NCBI RefSeq assembly: GCF_013155295.1 | Contig: NZ_JABJXT010000003.1 | Location: 1 to 64,000, forward strand | DNA: 64,000 nucleotides | Source: Pseudogemmobacter hezensis | GTDB taxonomy: Bacteria > Pseudomonadota > Alphaproteobacteria > Rhodobacterales > Rhodobacteraceae | Direction: 5' to 3' | Shown here: in pieces, positions 17,653 to 27,976 of the stretch | How positions within the stretch are numbered: position 1 is the first letter of the stretch | Layout: each line of letters starts with the position of its first letter | Program-made: the position numbers and the translations under genes | Notes under the pieces: generated by a model | Databases searched by the model: none | What the model saw: only the letters and a program-made list of their open reading frames with translations | What the model was told of the DNA's origin: nothing

Positions 17653-18405
17653 TCAGGCCGGAATGCCGCCGTCTGAATCGTCGCCCGCCTCTTCCAGTAG
17701 GCGGCGGTAATCCGGGATTTCGATCAGGCGCTTGCCGTGCAGGCGGATCACCCCGTCACGCTTCAGCGCTGAGATCTGGCGGCTGACGGTTTCCAGCGTC
17801 AGCCCCAGGTAATCGGCCATCTCTTCGCGGGTCAGCGGCAGCTCGACCGAGGCTTTTCCGGCCGTCTCGCGCAGGTTGAGCGAGGCATCGCGCCGCGCGA
17901 CAATCGCCAGCAGCGAGGCGATCTTTTCCCGCGCCGTTTTACGCCCCAAAAGCAGCATCCATTCACGGGCTGCGTCCAGCTCGTCCAGGGTCATTTCCAG
18001 CAGACGCTGCGCGACATGCGGCGTTTTGATCAGCATCTCTTCAAAGGGTTTGCGGCGGAAACAGCACATCACCAGATCGGTGGTCGCGGTCACGTCATAG
18101 GTGGCAATCGCCCGCCCCGGTCGGCCCACGAAATCCGAGGGCAGCAATAGCCCGACCATCTGGCGGCGCCCGTCTTCCAGCGTCTGGGTCAGGGTGGCGA
18201 TCCCCGAGATCACCGAAGCCACGAAATCCATCCGGTCGCCCGACCAGATCACCGTCTGGCCGGCCTCAAAGCGGCGATAATATTTCAGCTTTTCCAGCGT
18301 CTCCAGCTCTTCGCTGTCGCAACGCGCACAAACCGCCCGGTGGCGGATCGGACAACCGCCGCATTCCATATGCGGCACCAGTCTGTCCTGCAGCATCGCG
18401 TCCAC
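17653..18405 (-). CDS. fnrL: Oxygen-sensing FNR-type transcription factor FnrL
   Basis: About 250 residues. It activates microaerobic and anaerobic genes when its [4Fe-4S] cluster is intact. The N-terminus has clustered cysteines (C15, C18, C26, C29 in ECGGCPIRHRAVCARC) and a central Cys pair (DLVMCCFRRK). A cyclic-nucleotide-like sensor domain follows, then the Crp helix-turn-helix with LGLTLETVSRQISALKRDG, whose E-xx-SR recognition pattern is that of FNR. I place the start at GTG 18405 because GAGGAG lies six bases before it; ATG 18396 is the alternative. It is divergent from hemN, with an FNR box between them, as in Rhodobacter. Confidence 0.95.
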   Translation of the reverse strand: MDAMLQDRLVPHMECGGCPIRHRAVCARCDSEELETLEKLKYYRRFEAGQTVIWSGDRMDFVASVISGIATLTQTLEDGRRQMVGLLLPSDFVGRPGRAIATYDVTATTDLVMCCFRRKPFEEMLIKTPHVAQRLLEMTLDELDAAREWMLLLGRKTAREKIASLLAIVARRDASLNLRETAGKASVELPLTREEMADYLGLTLETVSRQISALKRDGVIRLHGKRLIEIPDYRRLLEEAGDDSDGGIPA

Positions 18406-18468
18406 AGCGGTCTCCTCTTTGCTGGCTTCTGCCCCAGGGACGGGCCGTTGGATCTGGCGTGCAGCCCA

Positions 18469-18482
18469 TTGATCTGCGTCAA
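18469..18482. promoter_or_regulatory. FNR box between fnrL and hemN
   Basis: TTGATCTGCGTCAA matches the FNR consensus TTGAT-N4-ATCAA in 9 of 10 defined positions. It lies 35 bases before the hemN start and about 65 bases before the fnrL start, so it can serve both divergent genes. Confidence 0.85.
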
Positions 18483-18517
18483 GGCAGGCCCGGTGCTGTC
18501 TGGCTAAGGGTAGTTGT

Positions 18518-19873
18518 ATGAATACAAATGCGCAACTCGAACGGCTGGGGCTATTTGACGCCAAAGTGCCCCGCTATACCTCTTACCCGACGGCCCCCCA
18601 TTTCAATGAGGGCGTCGGGGCGGGCCAGTTCACCTCCTGGCTGGGGCAGATCCCCGAGGGGGCGCAGATATCCCTTTACCTGCACGTGCCTTTCTGCCGC
18701 AGGTTGTGCTGGTTCTGTGCCTGCCGCACGCAGGGCACCCAATCGGAAGATCCGGTGATCGCCTACGCACAGACCCTGCGCGATGAGATCGCTCTGCTTA
18801 AGCGGTATCTGCCGAAAAACATTACACTTTCCAGGCTGCATTGGGGCGGCGGCACGCCCACGCTTTTGCCCCCGGATGAGATCCTGCGCCTGACGGATGC
18901 GATCTTCCAGGTAACACCCATGGCCGAGGGGGCCGAGTTCTCGGTCGAGATCGACCCCAATGAGGCCGATGACGCCCGCCTTGATGCCCTGGCGCGGGCG
19001 GGGATGAACCGGGCCTCGATCGGGGTCCAGGACTTCGATCCTGAGATCCAGAAAGCCATCGGCCGCGACCAGAGTTATGAGCTGACGCGCCGCATATCCG
19101 AGGGTCTGCGCGAGCGCGGTATCACCAGTCTGAACGCCGATATCCTTTATGGGCTGCCCTTTCAGGACCAAAGCCGAATCGCTGATTCGGTGCAAAAGCT
19201 GCTTTCGCTCTCGCCGGATCGGGTGGCGCTTTACGGCTACGCGCATGTGCCCTGGATGAGCCGTCGCCAGCAGCTGATCCCATCCGACAGCCTGCCGACG
19301 CCGCAAGAGCGGCTGGCGCTTTATGAGACGGCGCGGGCGCTTTTCGCCGCCGATGGCTATGATCAGATCGGCATCGACCATTTCGCCCTGCCCTCAGATG
19401 GGCTGTCAAAAGCCTGGAGGGCGGGGCAGCTGCGGCGCAATTTCCAGGGCTATACCGATGACCGCGCGGTGGCGCTGGTTGGGCTGGGGGCTTCGTCGAT
19501 CTCGCGCTTTCCCCAGGGCTATGCGCAAAACGCGCCCGCCACCGCCGCCTATACAAAGGCGATTCGTGAGGGGCGGTTCTCAGTCGCCAAAGGCCATGCT
19601 TTCGCGGGCGAAGACCTGTTGCGCGCCCGGATCATCGAGGCGCTGATGTGCGATTTCCGCGTCTCTGCCGCAGAGTTGCAGCAAAGTTTTGGCAACACGC
19701 CCGCGCAAATCGCCAGCCTGTTCCAGGCGGCCCGCGCCCGCTTTGGCGAAATGGCAGAGCTGCGCAATGGCGACCTGGTCATCCCGCCGATGGGCCGCCC
19801 GCTGACCCGGATGATTGCGCGGTTCTTTGATGAATATGACAGCGCCAAAGCGCAGCATTCGGCGGCGGTCTAA
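18518..19873 (+). CDS. hemN: Oxygen-independent coproporphyrinogen III dehydrogenase
   Basis: 451 residues. Radical-SAM enzyme that converts coproporphyrinogen III to protoporphyrinogen IX without oxygen. The cluster ligands are C60, C64 and C67 (PFCRRLCWFCACR), in the CxxxCxxC pattern of true HemN. Full length for the family, including the C-terminal HemN domain (about 350-451). An AAGGG ribosome site precedes ATG 18518. Control by FnrL through the box at 18469 fits a role in heme supply under low oxygen. Its stop overlaps the stop of the convergent glycosyltransferase gene. Confidence 0.95.
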   Translation: MNTNAQLERLGLFDAKVPRYTSYPTAPHFNEGVGAGQFTSWLGQIPEGAQISLYLHVPFCRRLCWFCACRTQGTQSEDPVIAYAQTLRDEIALLKRYLPKNITLSRLHWGGGTPTLLPPDEILRLTDAIFQVTPMAEGAEFSVEIDPNEADDARLDALARAGMNRASIGVQDFDPEIQKAIGRDQSYELTRRISEGLRERGITSLNADILYGLPFQDQSRIADSVQKLLSLSPDRVALYGYAHVPWMSRRQQLIPSDSLPTPQERLALYETARALFAADGYDQIGIDHFALPSDGLSKAWRAGQLRRNFQGYTDDRAVALVGLGASSISRFPQGYAQNAPATAAYTKAIREGRFSVAKGHAFAGEDLLRARIIEALMCDFRVSAAELQQSFGNTPAQIASLFQAARARFGEMAELRNGDLVIPPMGRPLTRMIARFFDEYDSAKAQHSAAV

Positions 19874-21093
19874 GGCACCATACCTTCCACCAGCGCGACC
19901 TGGGCGGGCAGACAGACCCGCTTCAGGTCGTATTTTTCCAACACCTGGGCACGGGCGCGGGCGCGGATCGCGTCAAAGCGCTCTGGCTCGGCCAGGCATT
20001 CGGCCAGCTGTCGCGCCCAGGCGTTTTGGTCAAAGAAATCAACCAGCAGCCCGGTCTCGCCATGGCGGATCATCTCTTCGACGGGCGCTGTGCGCGAGCC
20101 GATCACCAGCGCCCCCGCCGCCATCGCCTCGACCATCGACCAGGACAGCACGAAAGGATAGGTCAGATAGGCATGCGCCCGGCTGACCTGCATCAGGCTG
20201 AGATAGTCGTGATAGGGCAGCTTGCCGGTGAAATGCACCCGGCTGAGGTCAAGCTGGTCGCGCACCTCGTTGAGGATGCGGTCTTTCCAGCCCTTTTCGC
20301 CCTTTGGGGCCGCGCCATAGCTGACCTCATTGCCGCCAACCAGCACCACCTGGGCCTCTGGCCGCTCGCGCATCAGCTGCGGCAGCATCCGCATGAAAAC
20401 ATGATAGCCGCGATAGGGCTCCAGGTTGCGGTTCACGAATGTCAGAACCTCATCCCCCGCCTTTAGCACCTGGCCCGAGGGCAGCGTGAACTGCGCCGTC
20501 GGGTCGGGGCGGACGGCATCGGTATCAACGCCGTCAAAGATCACATCGACCATGCCGCGCAGCACGGGCGGCAGCGTCGAGGCCTGCCACTGCGTCGGCG
20601 CAAGCCCGCGATCTGCGTGCAGCAGCGCCTGCCCCAGATGGGCGGCGCGGCCCTGCGCGATCATCACCTGGTCGATGCTGGGGGGCGAGAATTCGGGGTC
20701 GAACCCCACATCCTGGCCGAGGCCGCGATAGTAGAATTCGGAATAGACCAGCAGCTTTGCCTCGGGCCAGACCTCTTTCAGAAAGAGTGTCTCGCCCCAG
20801 CCGGAATGGCCGATGATCAGATCGGGGCTGAAGCCCTCGCGGTCGCGGATGGTCAGGGCCGCGCGGGCGGCAACCACGCCGCGATCTGAATTGACGGTGT
20901 AATTGCGGCCCAGCCGGGTCACCGCCGGGTCGACGATGGCGGGCTGGAACTTATAGCGCCAGGTTTTCAGCGCGGTCTGGCGTTGGTTCACCTGATCGGT
21001 CAGCACCCGGCAGTCATGGCCGCGCCGCATCAGCTCGGGTGCGAGATGGGGGAACTGGCCGGGGAAATTCTGATGAACAAACAGGATTTTCAA
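19870..21093 (-). CDS. Family 4-type glycosyltransferase
   Basis: 407 residues of the GT-B fold. The N-terminus MKILFVHQNFPGQFPHLAPE and the C-terminal MAAGALVIGSRTAPVEEMI...ETGLLVDF (acidic donor-binding region) are typical of GT4 transferases. It would transfer a sugar from an NDP-sugar to an unknown acceptor. It starts four bases after the yejF stop on the same strand, so it is probably the last gene of the peptide-importer operon, an unusual partner. Confidence 0.82.
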   Translation of the reverse strand: MKILFVHQNFPGQFPHLAPELMRRGHDCRVLTDQVNQRQTALKTWRYKFQPAIVDPAVTRLGRNYTVNSDRGVVAARAALTIRDREGFSPDLIIGHSGWGETLFLKEVWPEAKLLVYSEFYYRGLGQDVGFDPEFSPPSIDQVMIAQGRAAHLGQALLHADRGLAPTQWQASTLPPVLRGMVDVIFDGVDTDAVRPDPTAQFTLPSGQVLKAGDEVLTFVNRNLEPYRGYHVFMRMLPQLMRERPEAQVVLVGGNEVSYGAAPKGEKGWKDRILNEVRDQLDLSRVHFTGKLPYHDYLSLMQVSRAHAYLTYPFVLSWSMVEAMAAGALVIGSRTAPVEEMIRHGETGLLVDFFDQNAWARQLAECLAEPERFDAIRARARAQVLEKYDLKRVCLPAQVALVEGMVP

Positions 21094-21097
21094 ACCG

Positions 21098-22690
21098 TCA
21101 TGCCCCTTTCACGCCAAAGGCCGCCTGCATCAGGGCGCGGGTGTAGTCGGTTTCGGGCGCTTCAAAGATCTGACGGGTCTCACCCGCCTCGATTACATCG
21201 CCCGCCCGCATCACCAGCACCTTATGCGACATGGCGCGGATGACGCGCAGGTCATGGCTGATGAAGATATAGGCCAGCCCCCATTTGCGCTGCAGATTGC
21301 GCAAAAGTTCAACGATCTGCACCTGGACCGTCATGTCCAGCGCCGAGGTCGGCTCGTCCAGCACCACCAGTTTCGGGCGCAGGATCATCGCGCGGGCAAT
21401 GGCGATGCGCTGCCGCTGGCCGCCGGAAAACTCATGCGGGTAGCGGGTCATCATCGCCGGATCCAGCCCGACCTCTTGCATGATATCGGCCACCATCTCA
21501 TCGCGGTTGCGACCAGGCTCCAGCCCGTGGACGCCCAGGCCCTCGGCGATGATCTGCGCGGCGGTCATCCGGGGCGACAGGCTGCCGAACGGGTCCTGGA
21601 AGACGATCTGCATATCGCGGCGCAGATCGCGCAGGGCCGCGCCTTTCAGCCCCGAGATATCGCGCCCCATGAAGCTGACCGCCCCTTCAGAGCCGATCAG
21701 CCGCATCAGCGCCAGCGCCAGCGTCGTCTTGCCAGAGCCGCTTTCGCCGACAATGCCCAGGGTCTCGCCGGCGCGCACGCTGATCGTTGCGCTGTTGACC
21801 GCCTTCACATGGCCGACCACGCGTTTGAAAAACCCTTTGGTGATCGGAAACCAGACCTTCAGCTGGTCGGCCGCTACTACCTGGGGCGCGGCCTGTGGCA
21901 CCGGATCGGGGCTGCCCACCGCCTCGGCGGCCAGCAGCTTTTTCGTATAGGGGTGCTGGGGGTTGGCGAAAACCTCTCGTGCGGGGCCCTGTTCAACGAT
22001 CACCCCGTTTTGCATGACGCAGACCCGGTCGGCGATACGGCGCACGATGTTCAGATCATGGGTGATGAACAGCAGGCTGAGGCCCTCGGATCGTTTCAGA
22101 TCGGCCAGCAGCTCAAGGATCTGGGCCTGGATCGTCACATCCAGCGCGGTTGTCGGCTCATCCGCGATCAGCAGTTCCGGCCCATTGGCCAGCGCCATGG
22201 CGATCATCACCCGTTGGCGCTGCCCGCCCGACAGCTGATGCGGCCAGGCGTCCAGCCGGCTTTCGGGGTCGCGGATGCCGACCTTTGTCAGCAGTTCAAC
22301 CACCCGCGCCCGCGCTTTGGCGCCGCGCAGGCCCTGATGCAACTCAAGGCTTTCGGTGATCTGCCGCCCGATGGTGTGCAGCGGGTTCAGAGAGGTCATC
22401 GGCTCCTGGAAGATGAAGCTGATATCATCGCCGCGCATCCGGCGCAGATCGGCCTCGGGCAGTTTGGCGATGTCGCGGCCCTGCCAGGAGATGGTGCCAG
22501 AGACGGTGGCGTTATCGGCCAAAAGCCGCACCGTCGACAGCGCCGTGACCGATTTCCCCGATCCGCTTTCGCCGACCAGCGCCACCGTCTCGCCGCGGGC
22601 GACAGAGAAAGAGACACCCTTCACCGCCTCGATCAGCCGCCCGTCCTGGGCAAAGCTGACGCGCAGATCCTTTACCTCAAGCTGGTTCAT
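21098..22690 (-). CDS. yejF: Peptide ABC importer, fused double ATPase (YejF type)
   Basis: 530 residues containing two full ATPase domains of the Opp/Dpp type. Each has Walker [10 protein letters not shown] (about residues 39-46 and 315-322), a signature LSGGQRQRV or FSGGQRQRI, a Walker B ([24 protein letters not shown]) and an H-loop histidine. Both sites look intact. It energises the YejB-YejE channel. Its start overlaps the yejE stop by four bases. Confidence 0.93.
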   Translation of the reverse strand: MNQLEVKDLRVSFAQDGRLIEAVKGVSFSVARGETVALVGESGSGKSVTALSTVRLLADNATVSGTISWQGRDIAKLPEADLRRMRGDDISFIFQEPMTSLNPLHTIGRQITESLELHQGLRGAKARARVVELLTKVGIRDPESRLDAWPHQLSGGQRQRVMIAMALANGPELLIADEPTTALDVTIQAQILELLADLKRSEGLSLLFITHDLNIVRRIADRVCVMQNGVIVEQGPAREVFANPQHPYTKKLLAAEAVGSPDPVPQAAPQVVAADQLKVWFPITKGFFKRVVGHVKAVNSATISVRAGETLGIVGESGSGKTTLALALMRLIGSEGAVSFMGRDISGLKGAALRDLRRDMQIVFQDPFGSLSPRMTAAQIIAEGLGVHGLEPGRNRDEMVADIMQEVGLDPAMMTRYPHEFSGGQRQRIAIARAMILRPKLVVLDEPTSALDMTVQVQIVELLRNLQRKWGLAYIFISHDLRVIRAMSHKVLVMRAGDVIEAGETRQIFEAPETDYTRALMQAAFGVKGA

Positions 22691-23796
22691 CTGAAGGTCT
22701 TTCTGGGGTCGAATGCGTCGCGGATGCCCTCAAAGATGAAGATCAAAAGCGTAAGCATGATGGCAAAGGTGAAAAAGGCGACAAAGGCCAGGTGGGGGGC
22801 ATGCAGATTGCCCTGGGCCTGGCGCGACAGTTGCCCCAGCGAGGGCGCGGACAGCGGCAGGCCAAAGCCCAGATAGTCCAGCATCGCCAGCGAGCCGATC
22901 GCGCCCGTCACCATGAAGGGCAGCATGGTCAGCGTGGCGACCATCGCATTCGGGAGCATATGGCGGAACATGATCTGGATATCGGGCACGCCGAGGGCTT
23001 TGGCCGCGCGGATATATTCGAAATTCCGCGCCCGCAGAAACTCGGCCCGGACCACGCCGACCAGCGCCGTCCAGCCAAACAGTACCAAAAGCGCCACCAT
23101 CAGCCAGAAACTCTTGGCCCAGATCGCGGTCAGGATGATGATCACATAGATCGAGGGGATCGAGCCCCACAGCTCGATCACCCTTTGGAACACCAGATCC
23201 GTCTTGCCGCCGAAATAGCCCTGGATCGCGCCTGCCGCGATGCCGAAAACCGCGTTCAGCGCGGTGACGATCAGCGCGAAAGTGACCGAAAGGCGAAAGC
23301 CGTAGATCACCCGCGCCAGCACATCGCGTGAGGCCTCATCCGTGCCCAGCCAGTTCTGGGCTGAGGGGGCACCGGGCGCGCGCCCGCCGGTATTGACGAT
23401 GGTGTTATAGCTGTAGGGGATCGGCGGCCAGAGGATCCAGCCCGGCTCGATCTCTTCGCCAAGGGCGGTGCCATCGGCCTTGATCTCGGCGATCAGGGTC
23501 TCGGCCTCATAGAAGCATTCCTCATTGCCGCCCGACAGGATCAGACATTCCACATCGGGCAGGGTGTAATTGGCCTCGGTCCGCAGATCGCCGCCGAAGG
23601 CCCGCTCGGGGTAGAATTTCAGGAAGGGCGTGTAATAGCTGCCCTGATAGCGCACCAGGATCGGGCGGTCATTGGCGATCAGCTCTGCCCCCAGCGACAG
23701 GATATACAGCACCGAAAAGAGGATCAGCGACCACCAGGCCCGCTTATTCGCCTTGAAATTGCGCCAGCGGCGCTGGTTCAGCGCGGAAAGTGCCAT
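22687..23796 (-). CDS. yejE: Peptide ABC importer, permease YejE
   Basis: 369 residues. One N-terminal membrane segment, a long periplasmic insertion of about 100 residues, then the five-helix DppC-like permease core with the EAA-type loop (FEYIRAAKALGVPDIQIMFRHMLP). The insertion is characteristic of YejE. YejABEF imports oligopeptides; in enterobacteria it takes up microcin C and contributes to resistance to antimicrobial peptides. Confidence 0.93.
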   Translation of the reverse strand: MALSALNQRRWRNFKANKRAWWSLILFSVLYILSLGAELIANDRPILVRYQGSYYTPFLKFYPERAFGGDLRTEANYTLPDVECLILSGGNEECFYEAETLIAEIKADGTALGEEIEPGWILWPPIPYSYNTIVNTGGRAPGAPSAQNWLGTDEASRDVLARVIYGFRLSVTFALIVTALNAVFGIAAGAIQGYFGGKTDLVFQRVIELWGSIPSIYVIIILTAIWAKSFWLMVALLVLFGWTALVGVVRAEFLRARNFEYIRAAKALGVPDIQIMFRHMLPNAMVATLTMLPFMVTGAIGSLAMLDYLGFGLPLSAPSLGQLSRQAQGNLHAPHLAFVAFFTFAIMLTLLIFIFEGIRDAFDPRKTFR

Positions 23797-24959
23797 CAGC
23801 CCGCCCTCTTTTCAAAATCAATGCGCGGATCGACCAGCACATACATGATATCCGACAGGATCCCGACCACGAGGCCGATCAGCCCGAACGCAAACAGCGT
23901 GCCGAACATCACCGCATAATCGCGCTCAAGCGCGGCGCGATAGCCCAGAAGCCCCAGTCCATCGAGGGTGAAGATCATCTCGATGATCAGCGAAGAGCCG
24001 AAGAATACCCCCAGAAACAGCGCCGGAAAGCCCGCGATCACGATCAGCATCGCATTGCGGAACACATGGCCGTAAAGCACCCGGCTTTCCGACAGACCCT
24101 TGGCGCGGGCCGTCATCACATATTGCTTGCGGATCTCATCCAGGAAGCTGTTTTTCGTCAAAAGCGTCAGCGTGGCAAAGCTGGCGATCAGCTGCGCGGT
24201 GACGGGCAGGGTGATGTGCCAGAGGTAGTCTTTCACCTTGCCGAACCAGGACAGGCTGTCGAAATTGTCAGAGGTCAGGCCGCGCAGCGGGAACCACTGC
24301 CAATAGCTGCCGCCCGCAAACAGCACCATCAATAGGATCGCAAAGAGAAAGCCTGGAATCGAATAAGCCGCGATGATGATGCCAGAGGTCCAGGTGTCAA
24401 ACGCCGTGCCATCCTTCATCGCCTTGCGGATGCCCAGCGGGATCGAGATCAGATAGGCGATCAGCGTTGACCACAGGCCCAGGGTGATCGAGACCGGCAT
24501 CTTCTCGATGATCAGATCCACGACCGAGATCTTGCGGAAATAGCTTTCGCCGAAATCGAGGCGGGCATAGTTCCACATCATGGTGCCGAAACGCTCCCAG
24601 AAGGGGATCATTTCCTTGTGGCATTCGGCGTTGCGGATGTCGGGCTTGCCGGTGAACCCGTCGGCGCAGATGATGCGGGCAAAGCCGAATTGCGCCTCCA
24701 GCTGGGCGCGGTATTCGGGCGAAAGGCCACGTGCGCCGGTATAATTGCCGTCGCCCTGGCCGCCTGCGGGGCCGCCCGTTCCGGCATCAGCGCCGCCGCC
24801 GGTGATCGCGGCGACGGAATCGCCCGATCCCTGCAGCCGCGCCTCGATCTGCTCCAGCGGGCCGCCTGGCACCACATTGGTCAGCGCGAAGTTGATCAGC
24901 ATGATGCCGAACAGCGTCGGGATCACCAGAAAAAGCCGTCGAAGAATATAGGCGCCCAA
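23796..24959 (-). CDS. yejB: Peptide ABC importer, permease YejB
   Basis: 387 residues of the DppB type: [24 protein letters not shown] is the classical first segment, and the EAA-type loop reads [25 protein letters not shown]. Between them is a Gly/Ala-rich periplasmic insert (about 45-75) that is longer than usual. One base overlaps yejE. The operon order is yejA-B-E-F and then the glycosyltransferase. Confidence 0.93.
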   Translation of the reverse strand: MGAYILRRLFLVIPTLFGIMLINFALTNVVPGGPLEQIEARLQGSGDSVAAITGGGADAGTGGPAGGQGDGNYTGARGLSPEYRAQLEAQFGFARIICADGFTGKPDIRNAECHKEMIPFWERFGTMMWNYARLDFGESYFRKISVVDLIIEKMPVSITLGLWSTLIAYLISIPLGIRKAMKDGTAFDTWTSGIIIAAYSIPGFLFAILLMVLFAGGSYWQWFPLRGLTSDNFDSLSWFGKVKDYLWHITLPVTAQLIASFATLTLLTKNSFLDEIRKQYVMTARAKGLSESRVLYGHVFRNAMLIVIAGFPALFLGVFFGSSLIIEMIFTLDGLGLLGYRAALERDYAVMFGTLFAFGLIGLVVGILSDIMYVLVDPRIDFEKRAG

Positions 24960-25024
24960 AGTGGTCTGCCTCTGTCGTGAAGAGTGTTTCGGTCGTCAGG
25001 TTTGTGCGGTCGTGAAGGGCGGGG

Positions 25025-26953
25025 TTACTGGCGCAGCGCGCCGCTGGCTTTCAGCGCCGCCTCTTTTTCCGGGTTGACCCACCACCAGCTCAGCTCGCCG
25101 GTGGCATAGGGCGGCAGCTCGGCGGGGTGCTCATACATGTCGTAATAGGCGGCCCAGGTTCCGGGCTTGTGCCACATCGGGATGCGGAATTTCTTTGCCC
25201 GCAGCACCCGGTCCATCGCGTGAACCGAGGTGGTGATCTCGTCATGGGAATCTGCCGCCATGATCACCTCGATCAGCCGATCCACCGCCGGATCCTTCAG
25301 CCCGGCCAGATTGCGCACCGAGACATCCGCCTCGGTCGAGCCAAGCCATTGTTTCAGTTCGGATCCCGGGAAGTAGCCGAACATGAAGAAGGTGCTGGTC
25401 ACGTCGAAATCATATTCCGGGTTGCGGGTGCGCACCTCATATTGCGCGGAATCGATGATATTGAGGCTGGCATCAATCCCGGCTGCCCGCAGGTTCTCGA
25501 CCAAAGGCGCGATCACCTTGTCGAGGCCGGGGCCATCATCGAGGATTTCCAGCTTCAGCACCTCGCCTTTGGCATTGCGGCGAATGCCATCTGCGCCAGG
25601 CTCCCATCCGGCGGCGTCCAGCAGGTCTGAGGCCCGGCGCAGCGCGGCGCGGTCCATCTGCCGTTCGGCACGCGAGACGGGCTGGCTATAGGGGGCGTCG
25701 GTCAGGATCGCGGCGTCCAGCAGGCCCTCATCGACCAGGGGCTGCAGGATCGCCAGCTCTTCCGCCGAGGGCGCACCCTCGGCCGCCAGCCAGGAGTTTT
25801 CCCAGAAGGAGTTGATCCGGCTGTAGCTGTCATAAAACAGCGTGCTGTTGCTCCATTCGTAATTGAACAGGATCGAGACCGCCTCGCGCACGCGGGGATC
25901 CTGCCATTTCTCACGCCGCAGGTTGAAGACCCATGACTGGCCGTTCGAGACGCCCTCTTTCGGCAATTCTTCCAGTTTGACCGCGCCGCTGGTCACGGCG
26001 GCGAAATTGTAGCCTTCGGCCCATTGGCGGGCGATATTCTCCTGGCGGAAGGTATAGGCGCCGCCCTTGAACCCCTCAAATGCGGCGTTGGATTCGCCGA
26101 AATATTCGTAGCGGATCACATCGTAATTGTTCATGCCCTTGCCGAAAGGCAGATCCTGGGCCCAGTAATCGGGGTTGCGCCGATAGGCGACCCAGGTCGG
26201 GCTGGTCAGCGGCTGCGGCACATAGGCCCCGGTGCCCAGGAAAGGCGTCAGCGAGCTTTCCTCAAGATCCATGCCCTTCGCCTCGTAATCGGCTTTTGAC
26301 AGCACGGGCAGGCCGCCCACCATCGCGGGCAGATCGCGGGTCGGCACGCCCTCGCGGAAGGTGAACTTCACCCGCAGCGGATCCAGCACCTCGACCTTCT
26401 CGACCTGAGCCTCAAGCTGGGGGCGGAATTCGGCCAGACCCTTGGTCAGGAAGATATTGTAGGAGAAAGCCACATCCTCGGCCGTCATCGGCGAGCCGTC
26501 GGAAAAGCGCACATCATCACGAAGATTGAAAATCACCCAGGCGCGGTCTTCGGGATATTCCAGCGTGGTGCACATAAAGCAGTAAGAGGTACCGATCTCA
26601 TCGGCAGTGCCGGTCAGGATGGTTTCCAGCATGATCGAGGCCCCCTGGGCCGCGCGTCCCTTGACCGAGAAGGGGTTCATCGAATCGTAGCCATCCAGCA
26701 CCGCCTGCAGGCTGATCTGGCCCCCCTTGGGCGCATCGGGGTTCACATAGGGCAGATGGGTCATGTCTGCGGCATGTTTCAGCGGGTCGGCGTTGAATGT
26801 GGCGATCCCATGCGAGACGATGACGGCTTCTGAGACGGCTTCTGCGCCACCTTCCGCGGCCCCGGTGGTTTCAGCCCGCAGCGGGGCGGCGGCCAGCAGG
26901 CACAGTGCAAAGCCGCCCGTCAAAAGCGCGCCCGCCGTCAGCGCATTGCGCAT
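25025..26953 (-). CDS. yejA: Peptide ABC importer, periplasmic binding protein (YejA-like, family 5)
   Basis: About 642 residues from ATG 26953, which starts directly at a Sec signal peptide (MRNALTAGALLTGGFALCLL, then AAAPLRA). The frame remains open to ATG 27064, giving a 679-residue form with a 37-residue polar leader; neither start has a strong ribosome site. The body is a DppA/OppA-type binding protein, with DDVRFSDGSPMTAEDVAFSY as the best family match. It is the first gene of the operon. Confidence 0.88.
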   Translation of the reverse strand: MRNALTAGALLTGGFALCLLAAAPLRAETTGAAEGGAEAVSEAVIVSHGIATFNADPLKHAADMTHLPYVNPDAPKGGQISLQAVLDGYDSMNPFSVKGRAAQGASIMLETILTGTADEIGTSYCFMCTTLEYPEDRAWVIFNLRDDVRFSDGSPMTAEDVAFSYNIFLTKGLAEFRPQLEAQVEKVEVLDPLRVKFTFREGVPTRDLPAMVGGLPVLSKADYEAKGMDLEESSLTPFLGTGAYVPQPLTSPTWVAYRRNPDYWAQDLPFGKGMNNYDVIRYEYFGESNAAFEGFKGGAYTFRQENIARQWAEGYNFAAVTSGAVKLEELPKEGVSNGQSWVFNLRREKWQDPRVREAVSILFNYEWSNSTLFYDSYSRINSFWENSWLAAEGAPSAEELAILQPLVDEGLLDAAILTDAPYSQPVSRAERQMDRAALRRASDLLDAAGWEPGADGIRRNAKGEVLKLEILDDGPGLDKVIAPLVENLRAAGIDASLNIIDSAQYEVRTRNPEYDFDVTSTFFMFGYFPGSELKQWLGSTEADVSVRNLAGLKDPAVDRLIEVIMAADSHDEITTSVHAMDRVLRAKKFRIPMWHKPGTWAAYYDMYEHPAELPPYATGELSWWWVNPEKEAALKASGALRQ

Positions 26954-27160
26954 GGGCCGGGTGGCGCACTCTGGCTGCAGGGCGATCTGCCGCACCTCTG
27001 ACCGGGGCATCTCTGCAACCCTGATCCGGTTCATTGCACCATCGCGCTTTGCCGCAGCCACCATTCGATCCCCCGGTTTTTGTCCCTAGTGGGTTTTGAT
27101 GCTAAAGCCATGCGCGCCGGGGGGAAAGGCGCGAATGCGTGACCTTTGCGCGATGAACGC

Positions 27161-27188
27161 AAAAAGGCCGCGCAAAACGGGCGCGGCC
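27161..27188 (-). terminator. Rho-independent terminator downstream of cycM
   Basis: GGCCGCGC (27166-27173) and GCGCGGCC (27181-27188) form a perfect 8-bp GC stem with a 7-base loop. On the minus strand it is followed by five U (27165-27161). It lies about 140 bases after the cytochrome gene stop and ahead of the yejA promoter. Confidence 0.8.
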
Positions 27189-27327
27189 TGATCAATATTT
27201 TCGCTTTTGCCTGGGGTCTCAGCCCCTTGCGCCGCCATCGCGCGCGATCAGCAATCCAGGGATGTGAGGGAGTGCCCTCTTCCCGTGCTGCCTGCATCCG
27301 CTGGCGGCGCGATCGCCGGATCCGCGA

Positions 27328-27852
27328 TTACTGGATCGTTGCGAGATAGGCGATCAGGTTGATACGCTCATCTTGCTTGGGCAGGCCAGCGAAGGACATT
27401 TTGGTATTCGCGGCAAAGCTTTTCGGAGCCCGCAGGAAGTGGTCCAGGTTTTCCACCGTCCAGGGCGTCCCCGCATGTTCAGCCATGGTGGTGGAATAGC
27501 CAAATCCGCCAACGCTGGCGATCGGGCGCTCAACCACGCCGTTCAGGTGGGGGCCCGTGCCGTCAACGCCGTCCAGCTTGTGGCAGGCTTTGCACTTGTT
27601 GAATACTTTCTCACCCTTGGCCGGATCTGCCGCAGCCATCAGGGCAACGTAATCGACGGCCTCTTCAGGCTCGTCGCTGGCAGCTGCCGCGCCGGTGTCG
27701 ATTGTATAGGCCTGCGCCACCTCTTCGCCATGGCCGCCGCCATGCGGAGTGGTGTCATAAAGCGCAGACGCAGCCCAGCCGCCCAGCATCAGCACCAGAA
27801 GTGCCCCGCATACAGCCCCGGTCGCCTTGGTCATCGTCATTGTGTCGAACAT
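27328..27852 (-). CDS. cycM: Membrane-anchored cytochrome c (CycM / c552 type)
   Basis: 174 residues from ATG 27852 (MFDTMTMTKATGAV), the start conserved in Paracoccus/Rhodobacter CycM; the longer frame from 27879 lacks support. An uncleaved N-terminal membrane helix (about 8-28), an acidic Ala-rich linker and a class I cytochrome c domain follow, with the heme site CKACH and a C-terminal KMSFAGLP carrying the Met ligand. It carries electrons from the bc1 complex to cytochrome c oxidase. The gene is divergent from pheA. Confidence 0.92.
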   Translation of the reverse strand: MFDTMTMTKATGAVCGALLVLMLGGWAASALYDTTPHGGGHGEEVAQAYTIDTGAAAASDEPEEAVDYVALMAAADPAKGEKVFNKCKACHKLDGVDGTGPHLNGVVERPIASVGGFGYSTTMAEHAGTPWTVENLDHFLRAPKSFAANTKMSFAGLPKQDERINLIAYLATIQ

Positions 27853-27976
27853 GTCGAACGCATCCCTTGGTCGTCTCATCGGCTATTACCCGCTTCCCTG
27901 CCTGTCTTGCAAGGTGTAGGAGCGCGACCAATCGCCTCTGAGGCGCGAAACCCGCGATTTTTCAGGAGTTCATGCC

